Source: Craspedostauros australis
Taxonomy: Eukaryota > Bacillariophyta > Bacillariophyceae > Mastogloiales > Achnanthaceae
Direction of reading: 5' to 3'
Length of the DNA stretch: 64,000 bases
NCBI GenBank assembly: GCA_026770025.1
Contig: JAMXDE010000079.1
Location: 1-64,000, forward strand
A program made the position numbers and the translations under genes. Below the pieces are notes generated by a model, which was not told the origin of the DNA, did no database searches, and saw only the letters and a program-made list of their open reading frames with translations. The number at the start of each line of letters is the position of its first letter. Position 1 is the stretch's first letter. Shown one piece after another: positions 22,621 through 35,400 of this stretch.

Positions 22621-25600
22621 CGACCTGCAGAGAATGTAAAATGGGTCACGATAGCACTAGTTGTGGAGTTTTACTCGTGATGAGTCGTGATAAAGTAGAC
22701 TAAAATAGAGCACACCCAAAACCATCCAAACAACTGCTTATGATGTTATATCTCAACAACACATCTTTTAAAATTAAAACTAGACAGTGCATTCGGACGC
22801 TTGGCTATCGCTTATTCTGAATATCGAAGTTACAATTGTATGAACTTTATTTTTAATGTCATTTTGGCTTGCTGTCAGTCAGGTGGTGGGTGCAAAAAAT
22901 TCTCGATGGCACCATGCTGCCCTCCCTTCAGCACCCATGATCATCATTATCATCCCTGGCATTTTCACAATCTGCGCACCACATTGGCTCCGGATACCCC
23001 CCATCTATCCACTTCATGAAGATCCTGCGCAGATAGGCTCATCTCATACTCCAAACTGTCCCTGCACTGAAAAGCAGAATTTTTGAAAACACGATTTCGA
23101 TGCTGATGCCATTCGGATTTGGATCCGTATCTCGTCGATACGATCCTTGCAGCTCCTCCACATGCCCCTCATGCGTTCCCACATTCTCTGGCGACACACT
23201 GATGTGTTCAGAATGGGTGGGGAGTTCGTACCTCCAAAGGTACATCTCCATGTGATGATGCCATCATGCTGTTTTTCCGACACCCCAAAAAAACCATTTT
23301 TTGTGCATCCCAGGCTGCAGCCTCTTCCAGACCGTATCTGCGCAGGATACTTCGTCATAGCCATCTTGAGTTGATTACGAACACATCTTGTATGAGTGGC
23401 TTGGCGATTTGGGTGACTTGTGAACGGCACCCATCACCACCCAAGTCACGTGATGTGTCCGCCGCCACCCGCCAAAAAACTCTTGCTCTCCACTTGTTTC
23501 TTGCGGAGGGCACCTTCCAGGCCACCCCCGACCCTCAAACTTCGTGTGCATCTTCATCGTATCCTCTTGGATACGTCTTGCCCATCCATGGTCGTTGGAA
23601 TGGCCTGTGCATTCCAGGCAGAGACCATATCCAACGAGCTGATGTTCCTCCGAATCGTATCGTTTGCGCGTGGGCCTGCGACGGCCCCAAATCAACCACG
23701 ATGGCATCCCCCTCTCGCTCATCCACCAATCTTTCCATGGCGGTTCCGCCTATGCCCTCGGATCTTGCACTGGACCGCTGGTTGTCGCAGTGTCGATGAT
23801 GCCGTTCGACGGCGCTTGGAGAGTTTTGTTGTGTTTCTCCATTGTCGTGTTGTTGTGTTGTGTTTGGTGTTCTCAAACAGTTTTTGCTGTTGGGGGCCAT
23901 GGAGATTAACCACAAATCTACCGAATGTGGCAACCAATGCGAACACTTTTCGAGTCCCGAATTGCGCCTCCATTCCACAACAACAAAACTGACCTCACAA
24001 AGTGGACAACGGAAACAATGCGCATCTGGGACGACCTGCTGTTGATTCTCTGCTGCTTGTAGCCATTGCTTTTACAACAATGTACAATGACTGTGACTCT
24101 CCACATGAGAGAGAGTGGATGATACAATGCACCTTGTGCCCGTCCTCCAATGTTGCCCGTGCCCCCTGTGATGCGCCGCGCCGTGCTGTGCTTCGATGGC
24201 TGGTGATGCAATGCGCTGTCTCGCTGTCCTCGTGTGCCTGGTGTGCGATGCGACGCGCCTTTCAAATCAACTGCAGCCTCCATCAACACAGCACACACCA
24301 TCCTGCAACCACTGAACTCTTCACCTTGCAAGCATGCTGCGCGTTGGTGACTGTGTGAAGGTGGCACCCCACCAGAGCGCAAGTGGCAGGGTCCATGACC
24401 TGGGCGTATGTCATGTTGAGTTTGCAATGAAGCAGACCACGGACGGAGCTACAGTCAAACGCGACGGGCCTCTTGCACCAGGAGAGGTGGCAATGGTCAT
24501 GGTGACCCCAGTGATGGGGCAGAGCCGAATGTATGTTGTTCGTGAGGATCTGTGCGCGCCACACAGCCTCGCTACCTTCGCACGGACTCCAAACGCTGGT
24601 GGCCTTGCTAAGCCTTCCCTCCTTTCTCCCCAGCATCACTCCGTCGCTGCCACACGTGCCAACAACAAGGCGAAGCCCCCCACACCATCCCCAACTACCA
24701 CGGAATCGCAAGACGCCAAAATCGCAGCTTTCCTCGAGGTCTCGCGGCAGCAGAAGGCAACAGCAATCGCCCGTCTCAACAAGCAGATGAAGAGAGGCGC
24801 GAAAACAAAAGGATGGAGGGTGTAGCAACACTAAGACCATCAATAGAAAGAAACAACTTGGCAGAGACGAACATCAAAACTACATCGTTCTCTATTTCAA
24901 TTTGGGTGGGATCCCAGCCAACATGAAATTGATCGCCCACGCGTGGGATATTGGCACTAGCACTGTCGATCGCAACATCAAGAAATTCCAACAGAACAAG
25001 CTGGAACGGAAGAAGCGCAGCGATGCGGGCAGCACCATCTTCACTTGCCCCAAGAAGCAACAGCAATACTTCACGCCGCGTGCCATCTTCGCAAAGCAAC
25101 TGCAGCTTAAGCATCCCAGACAACAGTTGACAACTGAGGACATCTCTTATGCCTTTGACCATGCTTCGCCTGAAGAGCTGGCATCCGCAAAATCCCTGTC
25201 TGATTCGTGGTTGGAGCGTGGTCCCTTCCTGCAAGTTGAGCTCCAGGATGTGTTGCGACGATGCAATGGCGCAATCTCGTGGGACGATGTTGCACGCGAA
25301 CTAGCAGGAAACAGCAACGTCCAATGCGTCTGCAAAGACACCATCCGAACATACGTGATGGGATTGGAGGGCAGCGAATACCGTTCCACAACAATACTTC
25401 CCAAGATCAAGGGCGACACGAAGGCAAAGCGCGAGATCTGGGCCAAGGACTTCTGTGTGTTCTGGGAAGCAGCTGAGCAGTTCGAGAATACGCAAGTTGT
25501 TGTTGTCCACATGGATGAGAAGTGGTTCTACTCTATTGTCGCTCGGCGCAACCTCAAACATGTGCCCCAGATGGGAGTTAAGCCTGTTGACCATGCTGTG

Positions 25601-27385
25601 CACCACAAGTGCCACATCGAAAAGACCATGGCGATTGCATCAACAGCGTTCGCCCCAACAAATAACTGTTTTGCGAAAGGAGGAAAGGCGTATCGGGTCA
25701 GCTTTGAACGTGTTGGGCGCATGGTCCCAGCGCAGAAGAATACGTACCAGCGAACTTGGGTCTCGCCAACCAAGTACAAGCACCTTCCTGATCCCAACAA
25801 AATCTCTTGTGTGAAGGGTGAACTGTACTTCCAAGCACTGGAGATCACGGGCAGCAAGGAAACAGATGGTCATCGTGTTAAGCCCAAGCCGAAGTACAGC
25901 CTCAAGAAATTCTTCCGCAAAAAAGAACTCCCTGCACTGGATTCGCTCGCCAGCAAAATCAAGGCCGAAACGGGAAAAAACGTGGTGATTCGGTACCAGA
26001 TGGATGGCGCAGGGCCACACAGAGACACGGAACTGCTCAGGTTCATCAACAAGGAGTTCGACAGTCGCGGGTGGCACCTCCGATTTCAACCATCGAATTC
26101 TCCCATCACGAACGTGAAAGACGATACGATATTCCCAGCGATGTCGAAACACGTGTCAGTGCATCAAGGTAAGCACCACGGGAGTCGCATGTTCACCACT
26201 GATGCGTTGTGGGGTGCTTGTGGAACCTGTTGGGAGCAATTTGGGCTGGACAAGGTAGCTCGCGCGTATGTTCGCCACCATCAGATCGCCTACGCAATTT
26301 GTGCTGCGGAAGGAGGTGACGAATTTGTGACGGAGCGCAAGGGACTGAGCATGAACGTGCGGAAGCAAACGTTCACCGAAACTGACGAGGACGGCAATGA
26401 GATCGGTGTGACTGTGTCTCACACGGACTTCGTGTTGGAGGAGGAGGAGGAGGAGGATGAGGCAACCAACACGACCACCAAGAAACCAACTGCAACAGGC
26501 AAGAAAGGCAAATCAGCTGGCTTCAAATACGACAAGCCCGACATCAAAGGTATGTACAATGATGCGCTCAACGTGATGGCTGTCAGTGGTCTGCAATGCC
26601 TTAAAACGAACCTGCGAACAACCAGCAGCCTCATTCCGTTGCTGGAGAAGCAAATCGTCGCGACCACCAGAGCCAACGAGGAGGCTGAGCAACAGAAGAA
26701 AGGCCAGAAGAAGAAGACGCCCAGCAAGAGCAAAGCCGAGATCATTGAGCCCCACAACAACAAGAGCAAGACCGAAGCAGCACCCACCATGAATACATTC
26801 AAAGTTGCCATGTTCGTTGGCAAGACCGAGCATCACAGCAAAGCAGAGCAGGATGCCAACACAGCAGAGGTGTAGCTGCAAATCGTAGTAGTAGTAGTAT
26901 TATATGTGTGAGGTACACCTGTGGTTCGAATGGTGGTGTGCGCATCGTTTTCTTGATGGCATGGAGGATTGTGATGTGATGTGTTGTGTTTGTTTGTTTT
27001 TTGTGACGGGGACCGTGATTTTTGTGTCGTGGTTGGTGCGCGTCGCCACACGATCGGTGTGTTGTGTCGCGAAGTCGTCACGTTGTGTTGTGGCACGGTC
27101 CGCGTGTGTTGCGGCGCGATTGGTGTGTGCTGCGCAGCCATCACGTTGTCTCGCGAAGCAAGGGCGACGTGCTGCGAGACGCACTCACATCTTGTGTTGT
27201 GAGTGGTTTCGCATGACGTCGAATCCTTCCTGTGACGTAGAAGACGGATCAGGGAGGAACTACACGAAATAGCTCTAAATATACAATCGCCGTTGCTCCC
27301 AAAGGCAAGCAAACCAGTGGCAACAAGGGGCCAAAACTCTACAACTAGTGCTATCGTGACCCCATTTTACATTCTCTGCAGCTAG
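22621..27385 (+). mobile_element. M2: second mariner-like copy, inside M1
   Basis: M2 is flanked by TA at 22619-22620 and 27386-27387. The surrounding sequence rejoins into the right end of M1 when M2 and one TA are removed. Its ends are inverted repeats of about 48 bp (22625-22672 and 27333-27381) beginning CTGCAGAGAATG. The 4.77-kb element carries the same 5' block, transposase and 3' region as M1 but lacks the extra gene fragments. The innermost end motif, GCACTAGTTGTGGAGTTTT, starts at a TA (22652-22653) and ends at a TA (27352-27353). The outermost ~65 bp could therefore be a separate palindromic element into which a 4.70-kb core inserted. Confidence 0.8.
24334..26875 (+). pseudogene. 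Transposase of M2, split by a 14-bp deletion
   Basis: The first 158 or so codons match M1 (start MLRVGDCVKVA). At about 24,811, M1 reads AAAGGATGG-(5 nt)-AAAGGATGG where M2 has a single AAAGGATGG. This 14-bp loss shifts the frame and the first part ends at TAG 24823. The rest is open in another frame to 26875 with all catalytic motifs: HMDEKWFYS, YQMDGAGPHRD and SPITNVKDDTIF. It is inactive as a single protein. Apart from the deletion the two copies are collinear, which suggests a recent event. Confidence 0.85.
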
Positions 27386-27829
27386 TATCGTGACACCGTT
27401 TTACATTGAGTGCAGCTAGTACGACCCACAACGCAAGGAATTGGAGCAACAGATGGATGATGCACATATCTACAACTAAATCAGGCACTTATTCCCTTCA
27501 TTAGATACTATATTTTATGGATTAATTAAATGCATGCTGTGAAGACAATGACAAACATGTATGATGTGGCTTGTACTTTTCTGTGTAGTACAGGTGATCT
27601 ACATTATGTACTAGCCTTGGAAGCTGATGCGAAGCCTTTGTGTCCATGTGATGTCGCATAGACATTCGGACGTTTTGTGCCACTAAGTATTGTAAACACA
27701 GGCAGATTCATTCGCCATGATCGTGGTTGCCGTTTGCCATGCGCACAGATGCGTGACGAATGGCTTCTGCGGAACGAAACCCAAGCGACATGACAAGACA
27801 AAACTTCACCGTTGGATCAGCTCCAAAAT

Positions 27830-27956
27830 GTCCCCCCTGTGTCCCCCCTCTGTCCCCCCTGTGTACCCCTTCTGTCCCCCCTGTGTACCCCCTCTGTCCC
27901 CCCTGTGTACCCCCTCTGTCCCCCCTGTGTCCCCCTGTGTTCCCCCTGTGTCCCCG
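27830..27956 (-). repeat. G-rich minisatellite, right arm
   Basis: Inverse copy of the minisatellite at 9510-9636, with the G-runs now on the minus strand and the same unit order. Confidence 0.9.
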
Positions 27957-28398
27957 GACACAAAAACTCAAACAAAGCCAAACTTGGTACTTGTGCTACG
28001 TATATTTGTACACAATATTTTTCATTGGTGGTAGGACATTTCAAACATAATCGAAATAGCTAGCATATTATGTGTATGCGACACGAAATCGTGACTTGTC
28101 CAAAAATGAAGACACATTTGTCCGAATTGACACAATGTAACATGTCGCAGTACTCTGAAGCTTGTTTTCGGCATCACGCCCGTTCGCCAAACGACACGAA
28201 AATGACACTCGTTTGCACAAGCGAACCTCACAACTAACCAAGCGCGCGATTGGGAATCGGGCGAGAGCGGCGTTCCGGGATCAGGCACGCCCGGCGCGCA
28301 ACTTCAGCGCTTGACGGGAACTACGTCATAAAGCACGACTCGATTCAGCTCAATCACGAGCTCGTGGAGTCGTGAGTGGACAAATTACCGTGTTCCCC

Positions 28399-29364
28399 TG
28401 CATCTCTTCCATTTGCTTGTAGTGGTAGTAGTTTTCGATCTCTGCGAGGAATCGAGGGTACAACTTTGTCGGAATGTCCATTATCGCCGCACCTCCCAAC
28501 AGTATTTGTCACACCTTTGAATATTGTTCGTCACATGTTTGGAGACTATCCATCACACCTTTGAATACTATGTCATTTCGACTATGCTTAAGGATACGGA
28601 CGCGATTGATACCTGTATAACCGCGAGGAGGGTATTCTGTCCTCTGGTAACATAAGGACGACACCCATGGCGGATCAGGAGGTCCCAATACCAAACCAAC
28701 CATGGTAACCATGCAGACGACAACGTCAATCAGAACAGCAGGTCAATGGGCAAGTGACGCACCCCCTTCAGAGGACAGCACGCGCCCCTCCTGCAGACAA
28801 GAACATCCACAGGTTTGGGACATCAGAAGGGATCAGAACATCCGCAGGTTTGGAACGTCACCAAGGTTGACATTGATTGTGGAATGATGGTGTCATGAGA
28901 TCAACAACGGAAAAATATGATAAGCAAGTGCTCAGGACTACAGATCCCTACCATGCAAGCGTAGACAGCTATGACGACGCAGAGGCAAGCAATAACGAGG
29001 CCAAGACAAGGAAGCAATAACAGAGCATGATGAACGGAGAAAGAAGCACCTAAGAACAACAGGACGCCCCGTGTCGCCACCGCGACAGATGCCTACTATG
29101 AAACATGAAATCGGAAGAGAAGTGAGATTGTGCTCACAGTTCTAAAACGGTGCAGTTTCTAACAGCGGATTAGATTACAGTACTAACTATAACCCCGGAT
29201 TTCCAACATGTGTCTGACTTTGGAAGATCGACTAGTCTATTTTTGTTGTTGTGAGAGGTGCGGCAATCTAGTATATAATGACATAGTCGTACCCTTGATT
29301 CCTGACAGATACACCACACTGGCTGCCGTCGTCGTCGGCCACCACGACGATTGACACGACCAAC
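28399..29364. other. No recognisable gene
   Basis: Spacer between the foldback element and the next coding region. It has two short local repeats (CACACCTTTGAATA near 28,511 and 28,555). Nothing else is recognised. Confidence 0.5.
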
Positions 29365-30540
29365 ATGGCCAGCTTCCACGAATCCCTCATGGGCGTGCAT
29401 TTAGAATCTAACATACTCACTTCGCAGGAAAGCCGCATTCGGTTGATCTGAATTGGACGTGCCAAGTTGCATCATTTTACCAATGAGGAAACGACGTTTG
29501 ACGTCGTCTTCCGGGAACAGAAGGAAGCGGCGGCTGCGGTGGAAGGCGAGGACGAAGATGAAAACGAAGAAGACAATTTCAACAAGAACATCCCAGAGGG
29601 CATGTCGCAAGAGGAACTGTGGCGTATGAAGCAGCGGCAGCAGCAGCAACAACGCGGCGGTGATCATATGTACGGCGATATCAACAATCCACAAAAGCAA
29701 GACAACGATGAGGACGAGGATGATGACGACGACGCCATGCCGCACATAATCATTGACACCAAAAGCAGCATCCTCATGGCCGAGATGGATCTCCTCATGG
29801 ACAACGCCGATTCCAACCTCTCGCTCAATCACGCCATCTCCCAAATGGCCACGTTGGCCAACCGCATCCATTTCCTGCATGCCGACCGCCAGCGATACCT
29901 CAAGACCATCCAGGCCGCCGCCATCCGTTTGGAGTTGGCCTTCGAGCAGTGAGAGGATCTGGATGGCATCGGTCAGCTCTTTGCCGACAACGACGATGAC
30001 AAGAAATCGCCGCCGCTGTCGCGACGTCTCGTCAACAGGAACCGACAACGCGAGGCGTCGCCGCAAGTTCAGAAACAGCAGCAGAAGCTCAAATCGCAGT
30101 TGCAGACCCATTTCATCCAATCCAATCAATCCAGATCCATCTCCAAATCGGCGCAGAAGCTGCTGCAAAAGACCAACTACGGCATGGGATACTTGCCAAC
30201 GTCGTACACAGCTGCCATGGCTCGCGGCGGCAACGCCAACACGCAGCCTCTCACTGCCATGGTCCAGGTGCTGCTGGAAGAGCTGCGTCCGTACTATTCG
30301 CAAGAGCAGCTCAAGTCAGAGTCGTTTGGCTACACCTCTCTTTCACTGGTGGCGCTATCCAGCTTGCAGTGCACCATCTCGACGCAGCAGCTATCGATGG
30401 CGCTGCAAACCACGGACACGGTCGAGCGTCTGGAATGGATCTTGGAATGGATGCAGGAGCATTCGAATGGATTGCAGGAAATTGCAGAAAGCCGTAAGCA
30501 GGAGCTGTTGGATTGTGGTGAACGCACGGACGATTTGTGA
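29365..30540 (+). CDS. Unrecognised acidic, Gln-rich protein; two in-frame TGAs
   Basis: From an ATG in good context (29365, MASFHESLMG) a single frame runs to a TGA at 30538, interrupted by TGA at 29449 and 29950. The composition throughout is protein-like: FTNEETTFDVVFREQKEA, a long Glu/Asp stretch, a Gln run, a helical NHAISQMATLANRIHFLHAD, and a C-terminal helical domain with LQTTDTVERLEWILEWMQEH. The second TGA can be removed by a 90-nt intron (29949-30038, GTGAGA to CAACAG) that keeps the frame. The first can be removed only by a weaker 72-nt candidate (29395-29466, GTGCAT to CCAAG). Alternatives are a young pseudogene or recoding. I do not recognise the family; the product may be a coiled-coil protein of a nuclear or cytoskeletal complex. 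Confidence 0.5.
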
Positions 30541-32416
30541 AATGGCGATACAACACAGAGGAACGCAATGCAACGCAATGCAACGCGACGCGACGCGACG
30601 ATGATGGATTAATTGAGGCACATATAATTGTAGTAGAGCAATGCTTCAGTACTACGATTATGTATGATCGACGATGCAGTGCAAACACCTAGCTCGTATT
30701 CGATGTACAGGATGAGGATGATACTGGCAAGGGAAACAGTTCCTTGTAGCTGTTGTCGTTGTGCAAGCTGTCTTGCCAACCTCGTCCATTCTTGTTTCCA
30801 TACCATACGTTTGGTATCTCAAGTCAAGCAAATGCAGGTATCGGGAGAACCACATTACGATCCACTCGACTCTTCCACGGTACCACCTCGAATCCAACGC
30901 ACGGATGGAGAGTTGCGATTGCTGCATGGATGGGGACATCTACGCTGCCATTCTGACGTGATGAACACGAAGTCCACATGTGTTGGGAAGGTGCATCGCG
31001 GAGCGCCTACACCAAGTGACGAAACGCCCGATGAACTTGAAGACAATTGCGAACGTGGGTGACAACTCCTGCAATTATGTGACTGAAGTACGAAGGCTAC
31101 CAATGGGGATGCTTTCCATTCATTGATGAACCAGAAATTATGTGACTGAAGAGGAATTGTTATGTGCATGGGGACGTTGTCGAGGCTGTGATACAATTGC
31201 AATTAGGGTAGAGATGACAAGTTGCGAAGGTGCGAGGTTCAGCGATTGTTCGCCCATCGCGACAGGAACAGTCTCCAGACATTGTTCCTTGTCCCGGCCC
31301 ACGCTTAAACATCTTTGTTGTTTTGCTCAGCGCTTCTCTGGGTGCATCACATCCATAATGGATTGAAAAGAGTCAATGTTCCCATCGCTTCTTTGGGCGC
31401 ATCACATCCATAATGTGTCCTCCACCCATGGTAGAATATGTACCATGCAAATGGACGTGCAGTTCCCTCCATCACATGATAGCATCAAATCTGAGTCTTT
31501 CTTCGCATCCTTGGACGGGAAGGTTGAGGTTCGTCGGCAGCTAGGGAAGCCATCGCGTGGAAGGTTGGCCGATTCAGCAAGGAACACACGCACACGAGCC
31601 ATACGAAGAGGTATCACATCCATAATCGGATGACGTTGAACTTTCTCGTGCTCCTGGAGAGCTTGCTGTAGAATTCTACCCTTGCGCATTGCCAACTCAG
31701 AGGACGCAACCTCCGATGCCGAGAATCAAAGTGAAGCCTCGCAAGACGCAAACCCGAATTACACCACAGAGATGACCAACCACCAAGCAAACATTCGCAG
31801 CAAGGCTTGCAATGCGATGCGCACTAGCGTTCGACTCTGATACGACCACCTCTGGCGCAGGAGGACGGTGGAAGAATTCATTCATCTGTGGCATGGCATC
31901 AACGCACATCGCGGTGTTCATCGCTTGTCGGCTCGCCCTGCCCCTCGAGAAATCACCTGTCCTCCTCCAAAACCGATCTTGTCAGTCTCATAAAACCAAT
32001 CGACCACCAGATTGCAAGACATCAAATCACCACAGAACAGACAACAGCCAACAGCCGTTAACCAACAACCATCGCAAGGTGAGCACAGGTCAATCCGAGG
32101 CTGAAGAGACGACGAGCTATCCAAAGACGCCACGGATCCTCACCCTGCCTTCCCATGACAATACCAGACTCGCACCAGTCAACATCTTGCTGTCGAATCC
32201 TCCAACTCTACCAACCTTCATTGACTCACGCTTTCCTTTTCCACATCGCCGTTGCTTTCGCATGTACACCTCGTCGAATCATCGCAACATCCTGCTGATT
32301 GCACAATCTATCTGTGCTCTATTCGGATTCAACGCGAACTTGGCGCATACACAATTGATCCAACCACTCTCGTTACGACAACGGCAACGGCAACGGCAAC
32401 GACATCGACAGCAACC
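30541..32416. other. No recognisable gene
   Basis: Intergenic. A short motif, GCATCACATCCATAATG, occurs at about 31,342 and 31,397, and a variant near 31,615. A hexanucleotide run (CGGCAA) lies at about 32,381-32,402, just before the next start codon. No conserved protein is seen on either strand. Confidence 0.5.
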
Positions 32417-35400
32417 ATGATCTACATCAAGGGAGCCTTCGTCGCTTTTCTCGCTCTCGTCGACACGGCAACGGTCCACGCTGTGCTCCGCGGCAACAGG
32501 ACCCCCTTGGACCCAACTAAGGAACTCCGCACGGCGATGAACAAGATCCGCGCCCTCAAGGTCGGCGCTGATGACAACGCGAAGGCTGTCAAACAAAACA
32601 AGGGCGAACGAGAGCCACCCACTGAGAACCCAGCTGCTGCAGCAACAGCCGCGCCAACCGCATTGCCTACTGGGCCGCCGACAGGCTTGATTTCGGAGAT
32701 GCCCTCGATGACACCTGTGGCCCAGCCAACCGCGTCGCCGACCTCTCAACCGACTCTCCTGCCAACATCAAAGCCAACAGCCGCTCCAGCCATCTTCGAT
32801 TCCACCATCGAAGTTTTTTGCGAGCCCGATGGAAACACCGCCCTCTCATCACAAGAAACAAGCGGCAAGACTATCATCTGCGATGCGAACAAGCCATCCT
32901 GCCGCGAGGCCGTGACTGCCGTGAGGGAATCCGAGCAATTGCAGAACTTCTTCGGATGCGCAGGAGACCTCGGGGAAGGAGCCGCACGCAAGCTCTTCCA
33001 AAAGTACTCATCCAACGACATCCTTGCTGGCCAATTGGCCCTGGTTGCTGCCACCAACGCGATCCTCGTCACCGAACGTCCGGATGCGATGAAGGCAGCA
33101 TGCGCGGCCATCGCGGCGATGCAATCGCCTGCCGTCGCGGACCCATGCTGCCAAGGATCGTCTGGATGCACCTCAGTCACTGGTTCCGCCTCCAACTCCC
33201 CGCCATTCATGACCATCGCCATCACGGCATGCACCGGCGACAGCGCCTGCAAGGATATGGGCCCCAATCCCCTCATCCTCGGTTCCTCCTGCACTGGCGC
33301 AAGTGCATGCGAGTTGATGAATGAGAACGAGATCAATCCCTTCATCACTGGAGTCACCTTCGTTGGCGAGATGGCATGCACCACCCCTCAATCTTGCGAG
33401 GGAGTGGGACGCCGCTCCCATGGCGATGTCACCATCCAGACCGGTGCATGCATTGGATCAGATGCATGCAACTCCGCTGGACGCCGCGTCGTGCAGAAGT
33501 CACCATCATATCGCTTCCGCAGCCACATCGACATTGGCCCGAATGCGTGCGTAGGTGCCAACGCCTGCAAGGATGCCCATTCCACTGTCAACCATGGTAC
33601 TGCTGGCAAGCCTGCAGGCAGCCTGACCATTGGTGCTGGTGGTTGCGCTGCCGATGGGTCATGCGAGAAAATGGGCTTCAGTGACAGGATGAGAACCGAC
33701 ATCATCGTTCCTCCTGCTGGATGTGGCAGTGTCGAAGGCTGCAGGGGTTGCATGACGAAGACTGAGTGCAGCCCTGATGAATTCTACTTCATCAGCGATA
33801 TCGACGGAGCCTGCCCAAAGGGAGGCAGCAGCTCTGGGGGCAATCCTACTGGCGACAAAGTGGAGGAGTACTGTATTGGAAAGGACACGTTGCCCACAGA
33901 CTCTCCGACTTTTTCTCCCACTCCTTTCCCAACACCTCTCACGTCCAGTCCAACCAGCGCCCCAACCAATTCGCCATCCCAGGCGCCGTCATATTTTCCG
34001 TCAGACAGTCCATCGCGAGTCCCGTCTGAGATGCCGTCAGATATGCCAACCTCACTCCCGTCGAGCAGTCCATCGCAAGTCCCCTCTGAGGTGCCGTCCG
34101 CACAGCCCTCTGATCTTCCGTCCGAGGAGCCGTCCACACAGCCCTCCGACCTTCCGTCCGTACTGCCTTCCGCACAACCCTCCCAACAGCCCTCCGACCT
34201 TCCGTCCGTACAGCCGTCCGACCTTCCATCCGTACAGCCCTCCCAACAGCCGTCCAACACTCCGTCTGAGCAGCTGTCCGGACAGCCGTCCAACACTCCG
34301 TCAACCCAACCATCTGACATACCGTCAGTTGTACCAAGCTCACAGCCTTCGCAAGTGCCTACAAGAACAAGCAGCCCAACTGCCACCCCAGCATCCATGA
34401 CTGTTGGATGTCTCGCAACACCGGGTGACGGCACATCGACGTTCAATACGATCACTGGCGACGTCCTGTGCGATGGTGCAACAGGCGTCTGCGCAAACTT
34501 CGTCGCTATGGTTGATGCTCTGGATGAGGGTAAGCGCAAAATGGTCAAGAGCATCTTTGGATGCGATGATTCGGACCCTCCAATGATCGTGGCGTTGGAG
34601 GTGGCGCAGGCACGCTTTGATAAGATCAAGAAGGACGAAAGTGTGACCGACGCATTGTTGAAGATCGTGGAGACCAAGACGCTCTTCACTGGTAGCGGGG
34701 CTGTGGTGACCACTGCGTGCAATGACGACTGCTGCAGTGGTAGCGATGCCTGCATCGTTGACCCTGTCGATGGCGGTGTGATGACCGTGACCTCAGGGTC
34801 ATGCAACGGAAAAGAGGCATGCAAAAACGCACATCCCAACGCAATCATACTGGACAGTTGCAGCGGAGAAATAGCTTGCCTTCGTTTGGGCAATTTCTTC
34901 GTAGGTCCGCGACCTGTCGGTGTCGAAGTTGGTTTCAGGGTGATCGGACCAACAGCTTGCTTTGGGGACGAAAGTTGCAGCAATGGTGGAGTTAATATAT
35001 TTGGCAATATACGAGTGGAAGAAGGAGCATGCGATACACGACAATCGTGCCGTTCCATCGCGGCGCGCGGCAACCAAGGGGCTGCACCCATGCCACCGAT
35101 CGTGGCAAGCATCTTCATCGGAAACAATGCGTGCAAAGGGGAGCGAGCTTGTGTTGATATGCATCACTCATTCTCCAAATCTACAGGAAGCGTGATCGTC
35201 GAAGCCGGTGCCTGTTCGGGCGCGTACGCGTGCGAAATGGTTGGCACCAGTGGCAGTGCAACCAATGACATCCTCATCAAAACAGGAGTTTGCACGACAG
35301 ACAACCCCTGCCACAGTTGCGCCCAAGCATCATTGTGTACATCAGATACAGCAACGTACGTAATCGACGACGAAGCCGCGGATTGCCCTGGACCAGAGTC

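Larger units (their letters stand above)
13152..27419 (+). mobile_element. M1: mariner-like element in the right foldback arm
   Basis: M1 sits between two TA dinucleotides (13150-13151 and 27420-27421). The left foldback arm shows the empty site as a single TA (10044-10045), which demonstrates a TA duplication, the mark of Tc1/mariner elements. Its ends are imperfect inverted repeats (CGACCTGCACTCAATG on the left; the complement of CTAGCTGCACTCAATG on the right), followed inward by CGATAGCACTAGTTGTGGAG. M1 encodes an intact transposase (15361-17910). Relative to M2 it has about 4.2 kb of extra DNA (roughly 18.2-22.4 kb) containing pieces of two host-type genes. M2 interrupts it near its right end. 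Without M2 it is about 9.5 kb. Confidence 0.8.
9067..28398. mobile_element. Foldback element with ~1.3-kb inverted arms, holding R1 and M1
   Basis: Bases 9067-10338 plus 12195-12242 (left arm) are repeated in inverse orientation as 12823-13151 plus 27420-28398 (right arm). The arms begin GGGGAACACGGTAATTTGTC and are nearly identical; for instance the coding-like stretch over the minisatellite differs by one residue. The left arm is interrupted by R1 and the right arm by M1. Without these insertions the element would be about 3.2 kb: two arms of about 1.3 kb around a 580-bp loop (12243-12822). I recognise no transposase in the loop. No clear target duplication was found outside the GGGG ends. 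A foldback transposon or a local inverted duplication would both fit. Confidence 0.75.

Noticed and set aside
29449-29952. Alternative genetic code with TGA as sense
   Set aside because: The KIN17 gene ends with TGA exactly where the family ends. TGAs elsewhere lie in pseudogenes or candidate introns.
29753-30604. Long open frame overlapping the unrecognised acidic gene
   Set aside because: It is rich in Arg/Ser/Pro with no motif and is the +1 shadow of the better frame 29365-30540.
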